A DNA stretch of 64,000 nucleotides from Glycocaulis sp051859565 (GTDB lineage: Bacteria > Pseudomonadota > Alphaproteobacteria > Caulobacterales > Maricaulaceae). The stretch lies in the NCBI RefSeq assembly GCF_051859565.1, contig NZ_JBHYFK010000004.1, positions 186,001 through 250,000 on the forward strand, in the 5' to 3' direction. This document shows, piece by piece, positions 27,708 to 36,560 of this stretch (position 1 is its first letter; the number at the start of each line of letters is the position of its first letter). The position numbers and the translations under genes are program-made. The notes under the pieces were generated by a model that did no database searches, was not told the origin of the DNA, and was given only the letters and a program-made list of their open reading frames with translations.

Positions 27708-29006
27708 TCAGTACTGCAGCACAACACCCAGCATGAAGCGGTTCGTGCTGAAATCGCGTGGCCCGGCTGTGCCTGACGAGCTCTGGTCGAGATGGCTATA
27801 GCTGGCCGTCAGGCCCACATTGCGGTTCATCAGATAGGTGGCCTGAACGGTCGCACCCCAGCGCTCATCCTCGCGGTCAATGCCCTGATACTCGTCGTTG
27901 GCGTAATCGACCCGCGCCGTCAGGATGACATTGCGCAGCAACTCATGGTCTGCCTGAGCGGACACGGACGTGCCGATATAACCAGCCGACGCCGCAATCC
28001 CGGAATCTTCAATGCCACGGCGGGCGGTGAAGGTGAACGTGGTCAGCTGGGTCGGGAACCATTCAAGCAGGCCGTCAATGCTGACACCGTCCACGCTGCC
28101 AAAGGCAGGACTGTCATACTCCTGCTTCATATAGCCGACGCCGATCTCGCCGCGCGCGAGGCCGCCAAGATCAAACTCCACGCCCACATCAAAGGTGTAA
28201 CCGTCGGAATCGCGGTTGGTGGCAACAGCCGGCGGCGCGAGCCGGAAATCGCGCTGGTTATGCCGATAGCGGGCAAAAACCGCCGTATCCGGGCTGATCG
28301 CCCAGTCACCACGAAGGGTGAAGCGGTGCATGTCCTGATCGCGGAAATCCTGGCTCGCAACACCGCCACCGATCAGCAGCGCATCATCATAGTCCGATTT
28401 GGCAAAGTCATAACCGCCACGGATGCGCAGCCGGTTGAAGGTGTGCTCCGCACCGATGGCGAAGGTCGTTGTATCAAAGCGGATAGGCTCGGCAGCGAAG
28501 CCGGCAGCGCCGGCCGAGGTGCGCGGTTCGGTGCCCCGGCTGTGGGACGCAGACGCACCCACCGACGTGCCGCGATGGATGTCGAGCCGGCCACCCGCGC
28601 CGAGCGAATAGTCAGTCGTGCTCTCGGAGCCAAAATCGGCGTATTCGTTGCGGCGTACATCGGCGAAGGCGTTGAAGGCATGGCGCGACCAGGTGGTATC
28701 GACCGTGACGGAAGGATTGACCACGAAGATCGTGTCGGATTCTTCATTCGTCGCCGTTGCGAAAATGTTGTCGTTGAACTCGACACCGAGGTTCAGCGCC
28801 GGGCGCCAGATGAATGCACCTGCCCTGACTCCGAGCGCATCATATTCCGGACGCGGGCGCTGCGTGACACTGACATTACGGTCGCGATCCCAAAGCCATT
28901 GCGCGTCGGCATCTCCGGCAGCTGCAACGTTCGCTGCGCCGCCAGCCGTCAACGTCAGTGCAACCGTCCCTACGCCCGAAAACAGCTTGTTCTTAAGGCC
29001 AACCAT
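27708..29006 (-). CDS. Outer-membrane beta-barrel protein (putative polysaccharide secretion porin)
   Basis: The 432-residue protein begins with a Sec signal peptide ending near AAAGDADAQ. The mature part consists of alternating amphipathic strands with many aromatic girdle residues and ends in VVLQY, the typical C-terminal beta-signal. It resembles the BBP2-type putative beta-barrel porins found in exopolysaccharide loci. It lies 126 bases upstream of the tyrosine autokinase and 90 bases downstream of the Ala-rich gene. A role in outer-membrane passage or anchoring of the polymer is inferred from context. Confidence 0.85.
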   Translation of the reverse strand: MVGLKNKLFSGVGTVALTLTAGGAANVAAAGDADAQWLWDRDRNVSVTQRPRPEYDALGVRAGAFIWRPALNLGVEFNDNIFATATNEESDTIFVVNPSVTVDTTWSRHAFNAFADVRRNEYADFGSESTTDYSLGAGGRLDIHRGTSVGASASHSRGTEPRTSAGAAGFAAEPIRFDTTTFAIGAEHTFNRLRIRGGYDFAKSDYDDALLIGGGVASQDFRDQDMHRFTLRGDWAISPDTAVFARYRHNQRDFRLAPPAVATNRDSDGYTFDVGVEFDLGGLARGEIGVGYMKQEYDSPAFGSVDGVSIDGLLEWFPTQLTTFTFTARRGIEDSGIAASAGYIGTSVSAQADHELLRNVILTARVDYANDEYQGIDREDERWGATVQATYLMNRNVGLTASYSHLDQSSSGTAGPRDFSTNRFMLGVVLQY

Positions 29007-29096
29007 CTCGTCCCCACCTTATGATACGTCACGCACCCTATACCCGGCTGGACGGCGCAATGTCTGTCTGACAATCCGCCGCCGGGTCCGCCAGCT

Positions 29097-29531
29097 TTAG
29101 TAGTCAGAGCCGCCACGGCCGCCCGGGGGCGGAGGCGGAGGCGGGGTGGGCGAGCTGCCAGCAGGGCCGCCAGGCACACCGGCAACACCGGAGCTGGAGA
29201 GCTGGGCAGCAGCGCTTTGTGTTGCTGCCTGCGCGGCTGGGGTTTGCATGACAGGGCTGGCCGACGCGATGGCAAGAGCAGCAGCAGCCGTCTGGCTGTC
29301 AGCGCCGGAAGCAACGATCGCCGCGACGATGGCAGCCTCAATCTCCTCGGCGGTGGCATCCGGACCGAGAGCGGCAACGGCAGCTACGATGGCGTCGGCG
29401 ACTTCCTGCGCGGTCGGCGCCTGTTGCACGGCGGCCGTGGCATAAGCCGGAACGCTCACGGCACCAGCCGGAACCAGACCAAATACCGCGGCGCCCAAAA
29501 CAGCTTTAGAAAACTTGATAACGGATTTCAT
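29097..29531 (-). CDS. Ala-rich secreted protein with tandem repeat and poly-Pro/Gly tail
   Basis: No family recognised. From the ATG at 29531 the product is 144 residues. A signal peptide (about residues 1-32, AVLGAAVFGLVPAGAVSVPAYA) is followed by two 20-residue repeats, T40-A59 and T60-S79. They share 11 identical residues (pattern TAxE..xAIVAAxxAxGxD). An Ala/Gln/Ser-rich stretch follows, then seven consecutive prolines (130-136) and GGRGGSDY at the end. The frame is also open upstream to 29738, but the signal peptide and ribosome site (CAGGGG) fix the start. It leads the operon with the barrel and autokinase genes, so it may be secreted with or bind the polysaccharide; this is inference. 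Confidence 0.75.
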   Translation of the reverse strand: MKSVIKFSKAVLGAAVFGLVPAGAVSVPAYATAAVQQAPTAQEVADAIVAAVAALGPDATAEEIEAAIVAAIVASGADSQTAAAALAIASASPVMQTPAAQAATQSAAAQLSSSGVAGVPGGPAGSSPTPPPPPPPGGRGGSDY

Positions 29532-29565
29532 AGTAAACCCCTGTAAATTTACCTTCGGTTTACTA
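29531..29565. promoter_or_regulatory. Nested palindrome at the start of the Ala-rich gene
   Basis: TAGTAAACC (29531-29539) and GGTTTACTA (29557-29565) form a perfect 9-bp inverted repeat. Between them GTAAATTTAC (29543-29552) is itself a perfect 10-bp palindrome almost on the same centre. The left arm touches the start codon, so the structure covers the ribosome-binding region. It could be an operator or a translational switch. Confidence 0.6.
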
Positions 29566-29796
29566 CTAACAAAACCATCCGGGGGAAACCAGCGGGATTC
29601 CGTGAGAATCCCGAATTTTGGCAATGGATGCGGCGATCTTTGTTGCCAGATGCAAAAATGCCACGCCGCGCCATGAGTCCAGAGCCGCGAGTGCGGGCTG
29701 CATGCGTGCAGGTCACGGCTTACAGTTCGATTATACATTCTTTAAGTGCTGGAATCGTAGTATTTGGCGATCTGCAAAAGAAATGAGGCCAATGCG

Positions 29797-30123
29797 ATGG
29801 CTATCAATGCACGGTCTGAAAATGCGGAAAGCACAGTTTCCGGCGCACTGTCCGATGACATAGCTATTCCTGCCATGAGCAATCCGGCAGCTTTTCTGCT
29901 GGACGCGGGCACAAATAGCTTCCCCCCTGCCCCTTCGCCTGCCCGCACTCTCCAGCACCAGCTTGATGCACAGCTGACCGGATTTAGCGTTCACATTACC
30001 GAGTCAGCTATTCCCAGCGGAAAGCCCCAATGGTCCGCGCGGCGCACGCTCGCCCTCATACTGGTCAGCAACGGCGTGGCCTGGGCAGCGCTGGCTTGCG
30101 CAATATTCGCGCTGACGCGCTAG
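29797..30123 (+). CDS. Small protein with C-terminal membrane helix, divergent from the polysaccharide operon
   Basis: No family recognised. The 108-residue product starts at ATG 29797 behind GAGG. A polar N-terminal part of about 80 residues contains DAGTNSFPPAPSPARTLQHQLDAQLTGFSVHI. It is followed by RRTLALILVSNGVAWAALACAIFAL, a single predicted helix ending in TR. It would be a tail-anchored or type II membrane protein. A TTG 33 bases upstream is an alternative start. A shorter opposite-strand frame exists over the same bases, but this one has a ribosome site and a plausible helix. It shares the intergenic region and nested palindrome with the Ala-rich gene. Confidence 0.5.
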   Translation: MAINARSENAESTVSGALSDDIAIPAMSNPAAFLLDAGTNSFPPAPSPARTLQHQLDAQLTGFSVHITESAIPSGKPQWSARRTLALILVSNGVAWAALACAIFALTR

Positions 30124-30220
30124 ACGGCCCGAAACACCCGGAAATTCACACCAAGGCGCCGGGCGCAGTTCGCCATCAGCGCGATCAGTGATGTTCATCT
30201 TGTGGGAATGAGCGTCGCGA

Positions 30221-30295
30221 TGGCAGGCCCTAGGGGAATCGAACCCCTCTTTCCAGGTTGAAAACCTGGCGTCCTAACCGATAGACGAAGGGCCC
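30221..30295 (-). tRNA. tRNA-Glu (TTC)
   Basis: The reverse strand reads GGGCCCTTCGTCTATCGG and continues to an encoded CCA. The acceptor stem is 7 bp with a terminal G-U pair. The anticodon stem-loop CCAGG-TTTTCAA-CCTGG gives anticodon TTC, and the T-arm is AGGGG-TTCGATT-CCCCT. Confidence 0.96.
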
Positions 30296-30314
30296 GCATC
30301 AGCGCGAGAGCGGT

Positions 30315-30343
30315 TCTATATCCAAGCAGAATCCCTCACGCAA
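30315..30343 (-). promoter_or_regulatory. Promoter of tRNA-Glu
   Basis: On the minus strand TTGCGT (30338-30343) and TATAGA (30315-30320) are exactly 17 bases apart, about 20 bases ahead of the tRNA 5' end. Confidence 0.6.
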
Positions 30344-30389
30344 GCCCTGCGGGTAGCTTCTTGTGCAAGATTGCGCAGTGCAGCTGCGT

Positions 30390-32165
30390 TCAACCTGCTG
30401 CTGCCATGTCTTCCAGATGCAGCTCTGCCTTGCGCCCGAAACGGTTGTCTTCCGCCTTGATGCGCCCGGCCGCATGCCATCGGCGGTCGTGTCCACTGCC
30501 CAGCGCCTCGCCGAGCGGCTTTCCCAGTGCCCGGAACGCTATCCCGGACACCTGCGCGCCGGTATCCGCCTCGAAGGTGAAGCGCAGATGGCCGGTTCCG
30601 ACCTCCTTCACAAAGCGTATGCGCAGGTCAGACAAGGCAAAGCGCGGCTCGGGATTACCCATGCCGAACGGAGCGGCCAGTTTCAGAGATTCCCCGAAAT
30701 CGAAATCGACCGCTGCGGGATGAACAATCCCGTCCAGCCGCAAGGTCCGGGCCTCATCGGCTGCTGCCCATTCCGGCGCGAGCCTTTCGGCGAGAAAGTC
30801 GCGAAACGCGCCGATCCGCGCCGCCTCTATGGTCAGCCCCGCCGCCATGGCGTGTCCGCCGCCCTTCTCCAGCAGGCCCGCCTCACGCGCGGCCAGAATC
30901 GCATTGCCCAGATGCACGCCGGGACAGGACCGCCCCGATCCTTTCCCGATGCCGTTCTCCACGCCAATCACGATGGTGGGCCGGTTGAACTGGTCCTTGA
31001 TGCGCCCCGCCGCGATGCCGATCACGCCGGGATGCCAGCCCTCCCCGGCCAGCACGATCACCGGACCACCGGCGTCAATGCGCCCGGACTCAATCTCGTC
31101 TAAAGCAGCCGTCAGCACGGCGTCCTCGATGGCCTTGCGTTCGGCATTGAGCCGGTCGAGCTCCAGCGCGATTTCGCGTACGCGGGCGGGATCCTCTGAG
31201 CCCAGCAGCTCCAGACCCAGCCCGGCCACGCCTACGCGGCCGCCCGCATTGATGCGGGGGCCCAGCAGGAAGCCTGCATGATAGGGACTGGCCGGTCCTG
31301 TCAGGCCAGACACCTCCGCCAGCGCCGCCAGCCCGGCCTTCTGCCATCCGCTCATCACTTTGAGGCCTTGCGTGACGATGGCGCGGTTGGGCCCGGTCAG
31401 CGGCACGACATCGCAAACCGTCCCCAGCGCCGCCAGATCGGTCATAGCGAGAATATCGGGCTCTGGCCCCTTGAAAGCGCCCCGCGCCCGCCCTTCGCGG
31501 TTGAGCGCTGCCAGAAAGACCAGCGTGACGCCAGCCGCCGCCATATGCCCGCAGCCCGATGTGTCACCGGGCTGGTTGGGATTGACCAGCGCCAGCGCGG
31601 GCGGCGGCGGTCCGTCCATCAGATGATGATCGATCACCACCACCGGCAGGCCCATGCCGGCAGCACTTTCCAGCGCGCCATGCGCCGCCGCGCCGCAATC
31701 GACCGTCACGACCAGCCCTGCCCCGGCCGCCTTCAGGCTGGCGAAGGCTTCGGCGGAGGGGCCATACCCCTCCTCGATGCGGTCAGGCACATAGGTCAGC
31801 GCCTCCTGCCCCACCGCCCGCAGCCAGCGCACCAGCTGCGCGCCGGAGCTGGCTCCGTCGACATCATAGTCGGCAAAGATGGCGATGCGCGTGCCAGCCT
31901 CCACGGCGTCCCAGACGGCGCGGGCGGCGGCATCCATGCCCTTGAAGCTGGACGGATCGGGAAAGCTGTCACGCAGGCGCGGGGACAGGAAGGCGGACGC
32001 GTCACCGGCGCCAATCCCGCGCGCGGCCATCAGCCGTGCCAGCGCATCATTGCAGCCGGTGGCGCGCACAATCGCTGCCACCGCTTCATCTGACGCTTCA
32101 CTGAGCGCCCATGCCCGGCCGGTCACCGATGCGGTTACGCCAAAGAGCGGTTCGCGGCCAGCCAT
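30390..32165 (-). CDS. recJ: Single-stranded-DNA-specific exonuclease RecJ
   Basis: 5'-3' exonuclease of recombination and mismatch repair, 591 residues. The DHH phosphoesterase motifs are visible: ADYDVDG at residues 98-104, a VDCGA strand and VIDHHLMD. The DHHA1 domain (GKGSGRSCPGVHLGNAI, GGGHAMAAGLTI) and a C-terminal OB-fold follow. Length is normal. It starts 6 bases after the end of glpX, so the two are probably co-transcribed. Confidence 0.96.
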   Translation of the reverse strand: MAGREPLFGVTASVTGRAWALSEASDEAVAAIVRATGCNDALARLMAARGIGAGDASAFLSPRLRDSFPDPSSFKGMDAAARAVWDAVEAGTRIAIFADYDVDGASSGAQLVRWLRAVGQEALTYVPDRIEEGYGPSAEAFASLKAAGAGLVVTVDCGAAAHGALESAAGMGLPVVVIDHHLMDGPPPPALALVNPNQPGDTSGCGHMAAAGVTLVFLAALNREGRARGAFKGPEPDILAMTDLAALGTVCDVVPLTGPNRAIVTQGLKVMSGWQKAGLAALAEVSGLTGPASPYHAGFLLGPRINAGGRVGVAGLGLELLGSEDPARVREIALELDRLNAERKAIEDAVLTAALDEIESGRIDAGGPVIVLAGEGWHPGVIGIAAGRIKDQFNRPTIVIGVENGIGKGSGRSCPGVHLGNAILAAREAGLLEKGGGHAMAAGLTIEAARIGAFRDFLAERLAPEWAAADEARTLRLDGIVHPAAVDFDFGESLKLAAPFGMGNPEPRFALSDLRIRFVKEVGTGHLRFTFEADTGAQVSGIAFRALGKPLGEALGSGHDRRWHAAGRIKAEDNRFGRKAELHLEDMAAAG

Positions 32166-32171
32166 TGGCGG

Positions 32172-33131
32172 TCAGCTGCCCTCCACAAAGCGCTGGGTGG
32201 TGATGATGCGGCGTGAACGCGGCGCGGAAGACAGGAGCAGGGTCTGCGTCGTCACCGTGCCCGGACCGTTCGTCACCGCCTCCAGCAACTGCCCGCCCGT
32301 GACGCCGCTGGCGACAAACAGGCAGTCCATGGACGCCAGTTCAGCGCCCGAATACTTCCGGTCGAGATCCTTGATTCCCGTCTTCGCGGCGCGCGCGCGT
32401 TCGTCATCATTGCGGAAGAACAGACGGCATTCGATCTGACCGCCAAGACAGCGCAGGGCCGCCGCTGACAGCACGCCTTCTGGCGCGCCGCCCTGTCCGA
32501 CATACATATCCACCGGCCTCGCGGGATCGGCTGCAGCAATGACCGCGGCCACGTCACCATCCGGGATCAGCACCACGCGCGCCCCGGCCGCACGTACACC
32601 GTCAATGATGGACTGGTGGCGCTCGCGCTCCAGCACGCAAACGGTAATGTCAGAGACCGGCACGCCTTTGGCCTTGGCGACGGCGGCCACGTTCTCGCCA
32701 ACCGGCCTGTCCAGGTTGATAACGCCTGCAGGCAGGCCAGGGCCCACCGCAATCTTGTCCATATAGGTGTCTGGCGCATGCAGCAGGCCGCCGCGCGGCG
32801 CGAGTGCCAGCAGGGTCAGGGCTTCGGGCTTGCCGTCAGCGGTTAGCGAGGTGCCTTCCAGCGGATCAAGCGCAATATCGATTTCCGGGCCTTCGCCGGT
32901 GCCGACCTCTTCGCCGATATACAGCATCGGCGCTTCGTCGCGCTCGCCTTCCCCGATCACGATACGTCCGCGCATGGGCATGTCGTTGAACGCCTTGCGC
33001 ATGGCATCGACCGCCGCCTGATCGGCAGCAATCTTGTCACCGTGTCCGGCAAGGCGGGCGGCGGCGATGGCTGCGCGCTCGGCAGCCTCAACAGCACCAA
33101 GGGCGAGATGGGATAGAGACGACGAGGTCAT
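32172..33131 (-). CDS. glpX: Class II fructose-1,6-bisphosphatase
   Basis: Gluconeogenic enzyme hydrolysing fructose 1,6-bisphosphate, 319 residues. Metal- and substrate-binding motifs GEGERDEAPMLYIGEEVG and DIALDPLEGTSLTA are intact, and YVGQGGAPEGVLSAAALRCLGG follows. Some alphaproteobacterial members also cleave sedoheptulose bisphosphate. It is upstream of recJ with a 6-base gap. Confidence 0.95.
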   Translation of the reverse strand: MTSSSLSHLALGAVEAAERAAIAAARLAGHGDKIAADQAAVDAMRKAFNDMPMRGRIVIGEGERDEAPMLYIGEEVGTGEGPEIDIALDPLEGTSLTADGKPEALTLLALAPRGGLLHAPDTYMDKIAVGPGLPAGVINLDRPVGENVAAVAKAKGVPVSDITVCVLERERHQSIIDGVRAAGARVVLIPDGDVAAVIAAADPARPVDMYVGQGGAPEGVLSAAALRCLGGQIECRLFFRNDDERARAAKTGIKDLDRKYSGAELASMDCLFVASGVTGGQLLEAVTNGPGTVTTQTLLLSSAPRSRRIITTQRFVEGS

Positions 33132-33179
33132 TTAACAGACATTCCTTGTGTGAAAGGCAGAGTTGGCGAGCAGTAGCGC

Positions 33180-33518
33180 TCAGTCCCGGCGGGCAGGCGG
33201 AGGCGGAGGCGTGGCCCGCTCACGCGCCTGCTGGCCGTACACCAGAGGATCAATGGGAGGAAGCTGGATCAGCTGAGCCTGCGAAACCACCAGATCGCGC
33301 GTATCGGCCAGCTCACGTGCCGCAGTGGCCATTCGCCAGCTTTCCATCGCCGGGCGCGGTATTTCCGGCACGAAGGCGGGCGCCTCCCGGCCGGGGTCCT
33401 CGGCCATGCGCGCCTGTGTCCATGCGGACTCCCCTTCCGGCACTGTCACCAGTGCGCAAGCTGAAAGGAGCGGCCCGGCAAGCGCCGCACTCATGAGCAA
33501 GGCAGTCAGGGTGCGCAA
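33180..33518 (-). CDS. Small lipoprotein of unknown function
   Basis: The 112-residue product starts at a TTG (33518) behind a strong GGGAGGA. It has a lipoprotein signal with lipobox LLSAC at about residue 21. The mature part is polar and contains PEIPRPAMESWRMATAARELADTRDLVVSQAQLIQLPPIDPLVYGQQA. The tail is Pro-rich (ATPPPPPARRD). It is divergent from phaC and follows no recognised family. Confidence 0.65.
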   Translation of the reverse strand: MRTLTALLMSAALAGPLLSACALVTVPEGESAWTQARMAEDPGREAPAFVPEIPRPAMESWRMATAARELADTRDLVVSQAQLIQLPPIDPLVYGQQARERATPPPPPARRD

Positions 33519-33611
33519 GACAGTTATCCTCCCGAAGGGATTGGACGGATCACACGCTTTCTATACGCTTCGCTTCATCAGTGTCACGCCCTACCGGAAG
33601 TGCTGTCTGCC

Positions 33612-35561
33612 ATGGCCGAGAAGAAAACGCCCCCCAAACGCAAGAAACCCGCACCATCCGGCAAGAAACCGGCGGCAAAAGCAGCAGCGGCCAAGCGCGC
33701 GTCCAAGCCTAGACAGGACGCGGCAAAGCCGGCGCCAACTGGCGCAGCGCCTGCATCCGAGTCACCCTTCCCGGCCCTGCCCGCAGCCGATCTGGAAACG
33801 CTGGAGAGCATCTCGCGCAATGTCATGCAGTCTGCGCTGAAGAGCCAGAAGCTGATGGCGGACATGATGCGGCGCTCTCTGGAGGGTGATCCGGCCCTGA
33901 CACCGCAGGCGGATCCGCTGCATGCCTCGCCGGAACTGGCACAGACGTGGGAGAATGTGCTCGGCGACCCTGAATTGCTGCTGCAGGCCCAGTCAGACCT
34001 CTACCGCGGCTATCTGGATTTGTGGGCCGGTGCCACGAAGAAGATGTTGGGGGAGGACGCCCCGCCGGTCATCGAACCGGAAAAAGGCGACAAGCGCTGG
34101 CGTGCACCTGAATGGACCGAACATCCCATGTTCGACGCCATGCGCCAGTCCTACCTGCTAAATCAGCGCTTCCTTTTGAGCCTCGTCAACAATGCCAAAG
34201 GCATAGACGAGGAGACGCGGCGCAAGGTGAATTTCGTCACCCGCCAGATGATAGACGCCATGTCGCCGACCAATTTTGCCCTGACCAATCCGGACGTGCT
34301 TAAAGCCACGTTCGAGACCAAGGGCGAAAACCTGTCACGCGGGCTGATGAATCTCGTCAACGACCTGGAACGTGGCAATGGCCGCCTCGCCCTCACCCAG
34401 ACAGACATGGAAGGCTTCGAGGTCGGCAAGGATCTCGCCGCCACGCCCGGCGATGTCATCTACCGCAATGCGGTGATGGAGCTGATCCAGTATGCGCCGG
34501 CGACCGATACCGTGCGCCAGCGCCCGATTCTGATCGCGCCGCCCTGGATCAACAAATTCTACATCATGGACATGCGCCCGCAGGGTTCGCTGATCCGCTG
34601 GCTGACTGAACAAGGCTTCACCGTCTTCCTGATCTCGTGGGTCAATCCCGATCAGTCCATGAAGGACGCGACGTTCGAGGATTATATCCGCCAGGGCCTG
34701 TTTCAGGCGCTGGAATGCGTGGAGCAAGCCACCGGCGAGCGGCAGGTGGACGCGATCGGCTATTGCATTGGCGGCACCATGCTGGGCAGTGCGCTCGCCC
34801 TGATGGCAGCCGAGAACGATGACCGAATAGCCTCTGCCACCTTCTTTGCCGCGCAGCTGGATTTCGAGCTGGCAGGCGAGCTTCTGGTCTTCATCGATGA
34901 TGAATGGTTCAAGGAGATCGGCCGGCTGATGGACGTACAGGGCGGCGTGCTGGACGGGCGCACCATGGCCGACACGTTCAACATGCTGCGCGCGAACGAT
35001 CTGGTCTGGTCCTTCGTCATCAACAACTATCTGCTCGGCAAGACGCCGCAGGCTTTCGACCTGCTCTACTGGAATGCCGACCAGACGCGCATGCCCAAGA
35101 CCCTGCACCTCTACTATCTGGAGAAGTTCTACAAGAACAACGCATTGTCCAAAGGCGAGCTGGAGCTGGGCGGGCACAGGCTGGACCTGAAGAAGGTCAA
35201 AATCCCCGTCTTCATGCAGGCCAGCAAGGAAGACCATATCGCCCCGGCGGACTCGGTTTACCGCTCCGCGCGCCTGTTCGGCGGCAAGACGCAATACATG
35301 ATGGCGGGGTCGGGCCATATCGCGGGCGTGGTCAATCACCCCGATGCGAACAAATACCAGCACTGGATCAATGAGGCCCTGCCAGAAACCCGCGAGGATT
35401 GGCTAAAGGGCGCAAACGAGCACCCCGGCTCCTGGTGGCCGCACTGGAAGGCGTGGCTATTGTCGATGAACGATACCCAGGTGCCTGCCCGCAAACCCGG
35501 CGGGGGCAAGCTGAAACCCTTGTGCCCGGCGCCGGGGGAGTATGTGAAGGTGCGGAGTTGA
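33612..35561 (+). CDS. phaC: Class I poly(3-hydroxyalkanoate) synthase
   Basis: Polymerises hydroxyacyl-CoA into storage polyester on granules. From ATG 33612 the protein is 649 residues. A Lys/Ala/Pro-rich N-terminal extension of about 45 residues precedes the PhaC N domain. The alpha/beta-hydrolase core follows. The lipase-like box GYCIGG is at 383-388 with catalytic C385, aspartate D541 (SKEDH) and H569 (GSGHIAG). No phaA, phaB, phasin or phaR lies next to it. Start choice is between this ATG and a GTG 12 bases upstream. Confidence 0.95.
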   Translation: MAEKKTPPKRKKPAPSGKKPAAKAAAAKRASKPRQDAAKPAPTGAAPASESPFPALPAADLETLESISRNVMQSALKSQKLMADMMRRSLEGDPALTPQADPLHASPELAQTWENVLGDPELLLQAQSDLYRGYLDLWAGATKKMLGEDAPPVIEPEKGDKRWRAPEWTEHPMFDAMRQSYLLNQRFLLSLVNNAKGIDEETRRKVNFVTRQMIDAMSPTNFALTNPDVLKATFETKGENLSRGLMNLVNDLERGNGRLALTQTDMEGFEVGKDLAATPGDVIYRNAVMELIQYAPATDTVRQRPILIAPPWINKFYIMDMRPQGSLIRWLTEQGFTVFLISWVNPDQSMKDATFEDYIRQGLFQALECVEQATGERQVDAIGYCIGGTMLGSALALMAAENDDRIASATFFAAQLDFELAGELLVFIDDEWFKEIGRLMDVQGGVLDGRTMADTFNMLRANDLVWSFVINNYLLGKTPQAFDLLYWNADQTRMPKTLHLYYLEKFYKNNALSKGELELGGHRLDLKKVKIPVFMQASKEDHIAPADSVYRSARLFGGKTQYMMAGSGHIAGVVNHPDANKYQHWINEALPETREDWLKGANEHPGSWWPHWKAWLLSMNDTQVPARKPGGGKLKPLCPAPGEYVKVRS

Positions 35562-35980
35562 GTCCCGACTTTTTAGACCTCGATGGCTTGATAGTACTTC
35601 TTGCTATGGCAGGAGTAGTAGTGGTCGCCATCGGCACCCACATCATCCGACGCCACAAGCGAACTTACGTAAGTGTCACGGCAACGGCTCTCGTTTGCGG
35701 CGACAAGCGAACGATCACCATTCCGCTCGAATCCATTGTCGGCATCCACGCCATTTCAATTGACAAGATCACTTATGAAATCTGGGGTCTGGAACTGCAG
35801 ACGCGCTCGGCGACACATCATCTGGATGAGGAGCTGAAAGGGTTTGAAATGGCTGTCACGCGGCTTGGAAACTACTTCGGATTCGATGCCAAGTCGGTCA
35901 TTGCTTCTGCCAACGCTGCCTTAATCAAAAAACCGTTCGACAGGTTTCGGTGCACTGTGTGGACAGCTAGCGCCAACTGA
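35558..35980 (+). CDS. Small membrane-anchored protein of unknown function
   Basis: Likely starts at a TTG (35558) overlapping the phaC stop (TTGA), behind AAGG. An ATG at 35606 would remove most of the helix. The 140-residue product has one N-terminal helix (DGLIVLLAMAGVVVVAIGTHII) followed by RRHKR. A beta-rich domain follows with TYVSVTATALVCGDKRTITIPLESIVGIHAI, reminiscent of bacterial PH-like domains. Base composition is noticeably less GC-rich than phaC. The family is not recognised with certainty. Confidence 0.6.
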   Translation: MSPDFLDLDGLIVLLAMAGVVVVAIGTHIIRRHKRTYVSVTATALVCGDKRTITIPLESIVGIHAISIDKITYEIWGLELQTRSATHHLDEELKGFEMAVTRLGNYFGFDAKSVIASANAALIKKPFDRFRCTVWTASAN

Positions 35981-36051
35981 TAATGCAGCTCGGCCCGAAA
36001 GTACGCAGTTAGGAAGCGGGCCAACGTCACTCCGTCCGCTGAGAGGATTGT

Positions 36052-36507
36052 ATGCCCAAGATAGATTTGAACAGGGCACCGGAGCGCACAGGGTCCGGTT
36101 ACCCGCCGCCATTTGATGCGCCGTGCGCGGCTCGCGTCCGGCAACGGCTCGGTGACGCTGGCGGAATAACCGATTTTGGCGTCAATCTCATGCGCCTGCC
36201 CCCGGGCGGCTGGTCGAGCCAGCGTCACTGGCACACGCACGAGGACGAATTTGTCTACGTACTCGAAGGTGAGCTGGTCCTAGTCGAAGATGACGGTGAA
36301 ACGCTGCTACGCGCAGGCGATTGCGCCGCCTTTCCAAAAAATACCGGCAATGGCCATCATCTGGTCAACAGGTCCAACGCCACCGCCCTATATCTGGAGG
36401 TGGGCTCGCGCCAGCCAGCCGATATCACCACCTGTTCCGACATCGACATGATGAGTGCCAATTCCGACGGCCGTTTCGTGCGGAAGGACGGGACACCGTT
36501 ACCCTGA
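36052..36507 (+). CDS. Cupin-domain protein
   Basis: A 151-residue single-domain cupin. Metal ligands of motif 1 are H59/H61/H63 and E67 (HWHTHEDEFVYVLEGELVL), and motif 2 contributes H102 (NTGNGHHLVNRS). The substrate is unknown; relatives are found among sugar- and amino-acid-related dioxygenases and binding proteins. It stands alone, 71 bases after the small membrane protein gene. Confidence 0.8.
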   Translation: MPKIDLNRAPERTGSGYPPPFDAPCAARVRQRLGDAGGITDFGVNLMRLPPGGWSSQRHWHTHEDEFVYVLEGELVLVEDDGETLLRAGDCAAFPKNTGNGHHLVNRSNATALYLEVGSRQPADITTCSDIDMMSANSDGRFVRKDGTPLP

Positions 36508-36560
36508 GGGCACAACACCCCTACGCCGGGGCAAACGCGTGGCCGGAGCTAGAGCCAGCC

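Noticed and set aside
27792..29024. 410-codon open frame on the plus strand
   Set aside because: Antisense to the outer-membrane barrel gene; no signal peptide or domain pattern.
34335..35363. 342-codon open frame on the minus strand
   Set aside because: Antisense to phaC, whose catalytic triad is clear.
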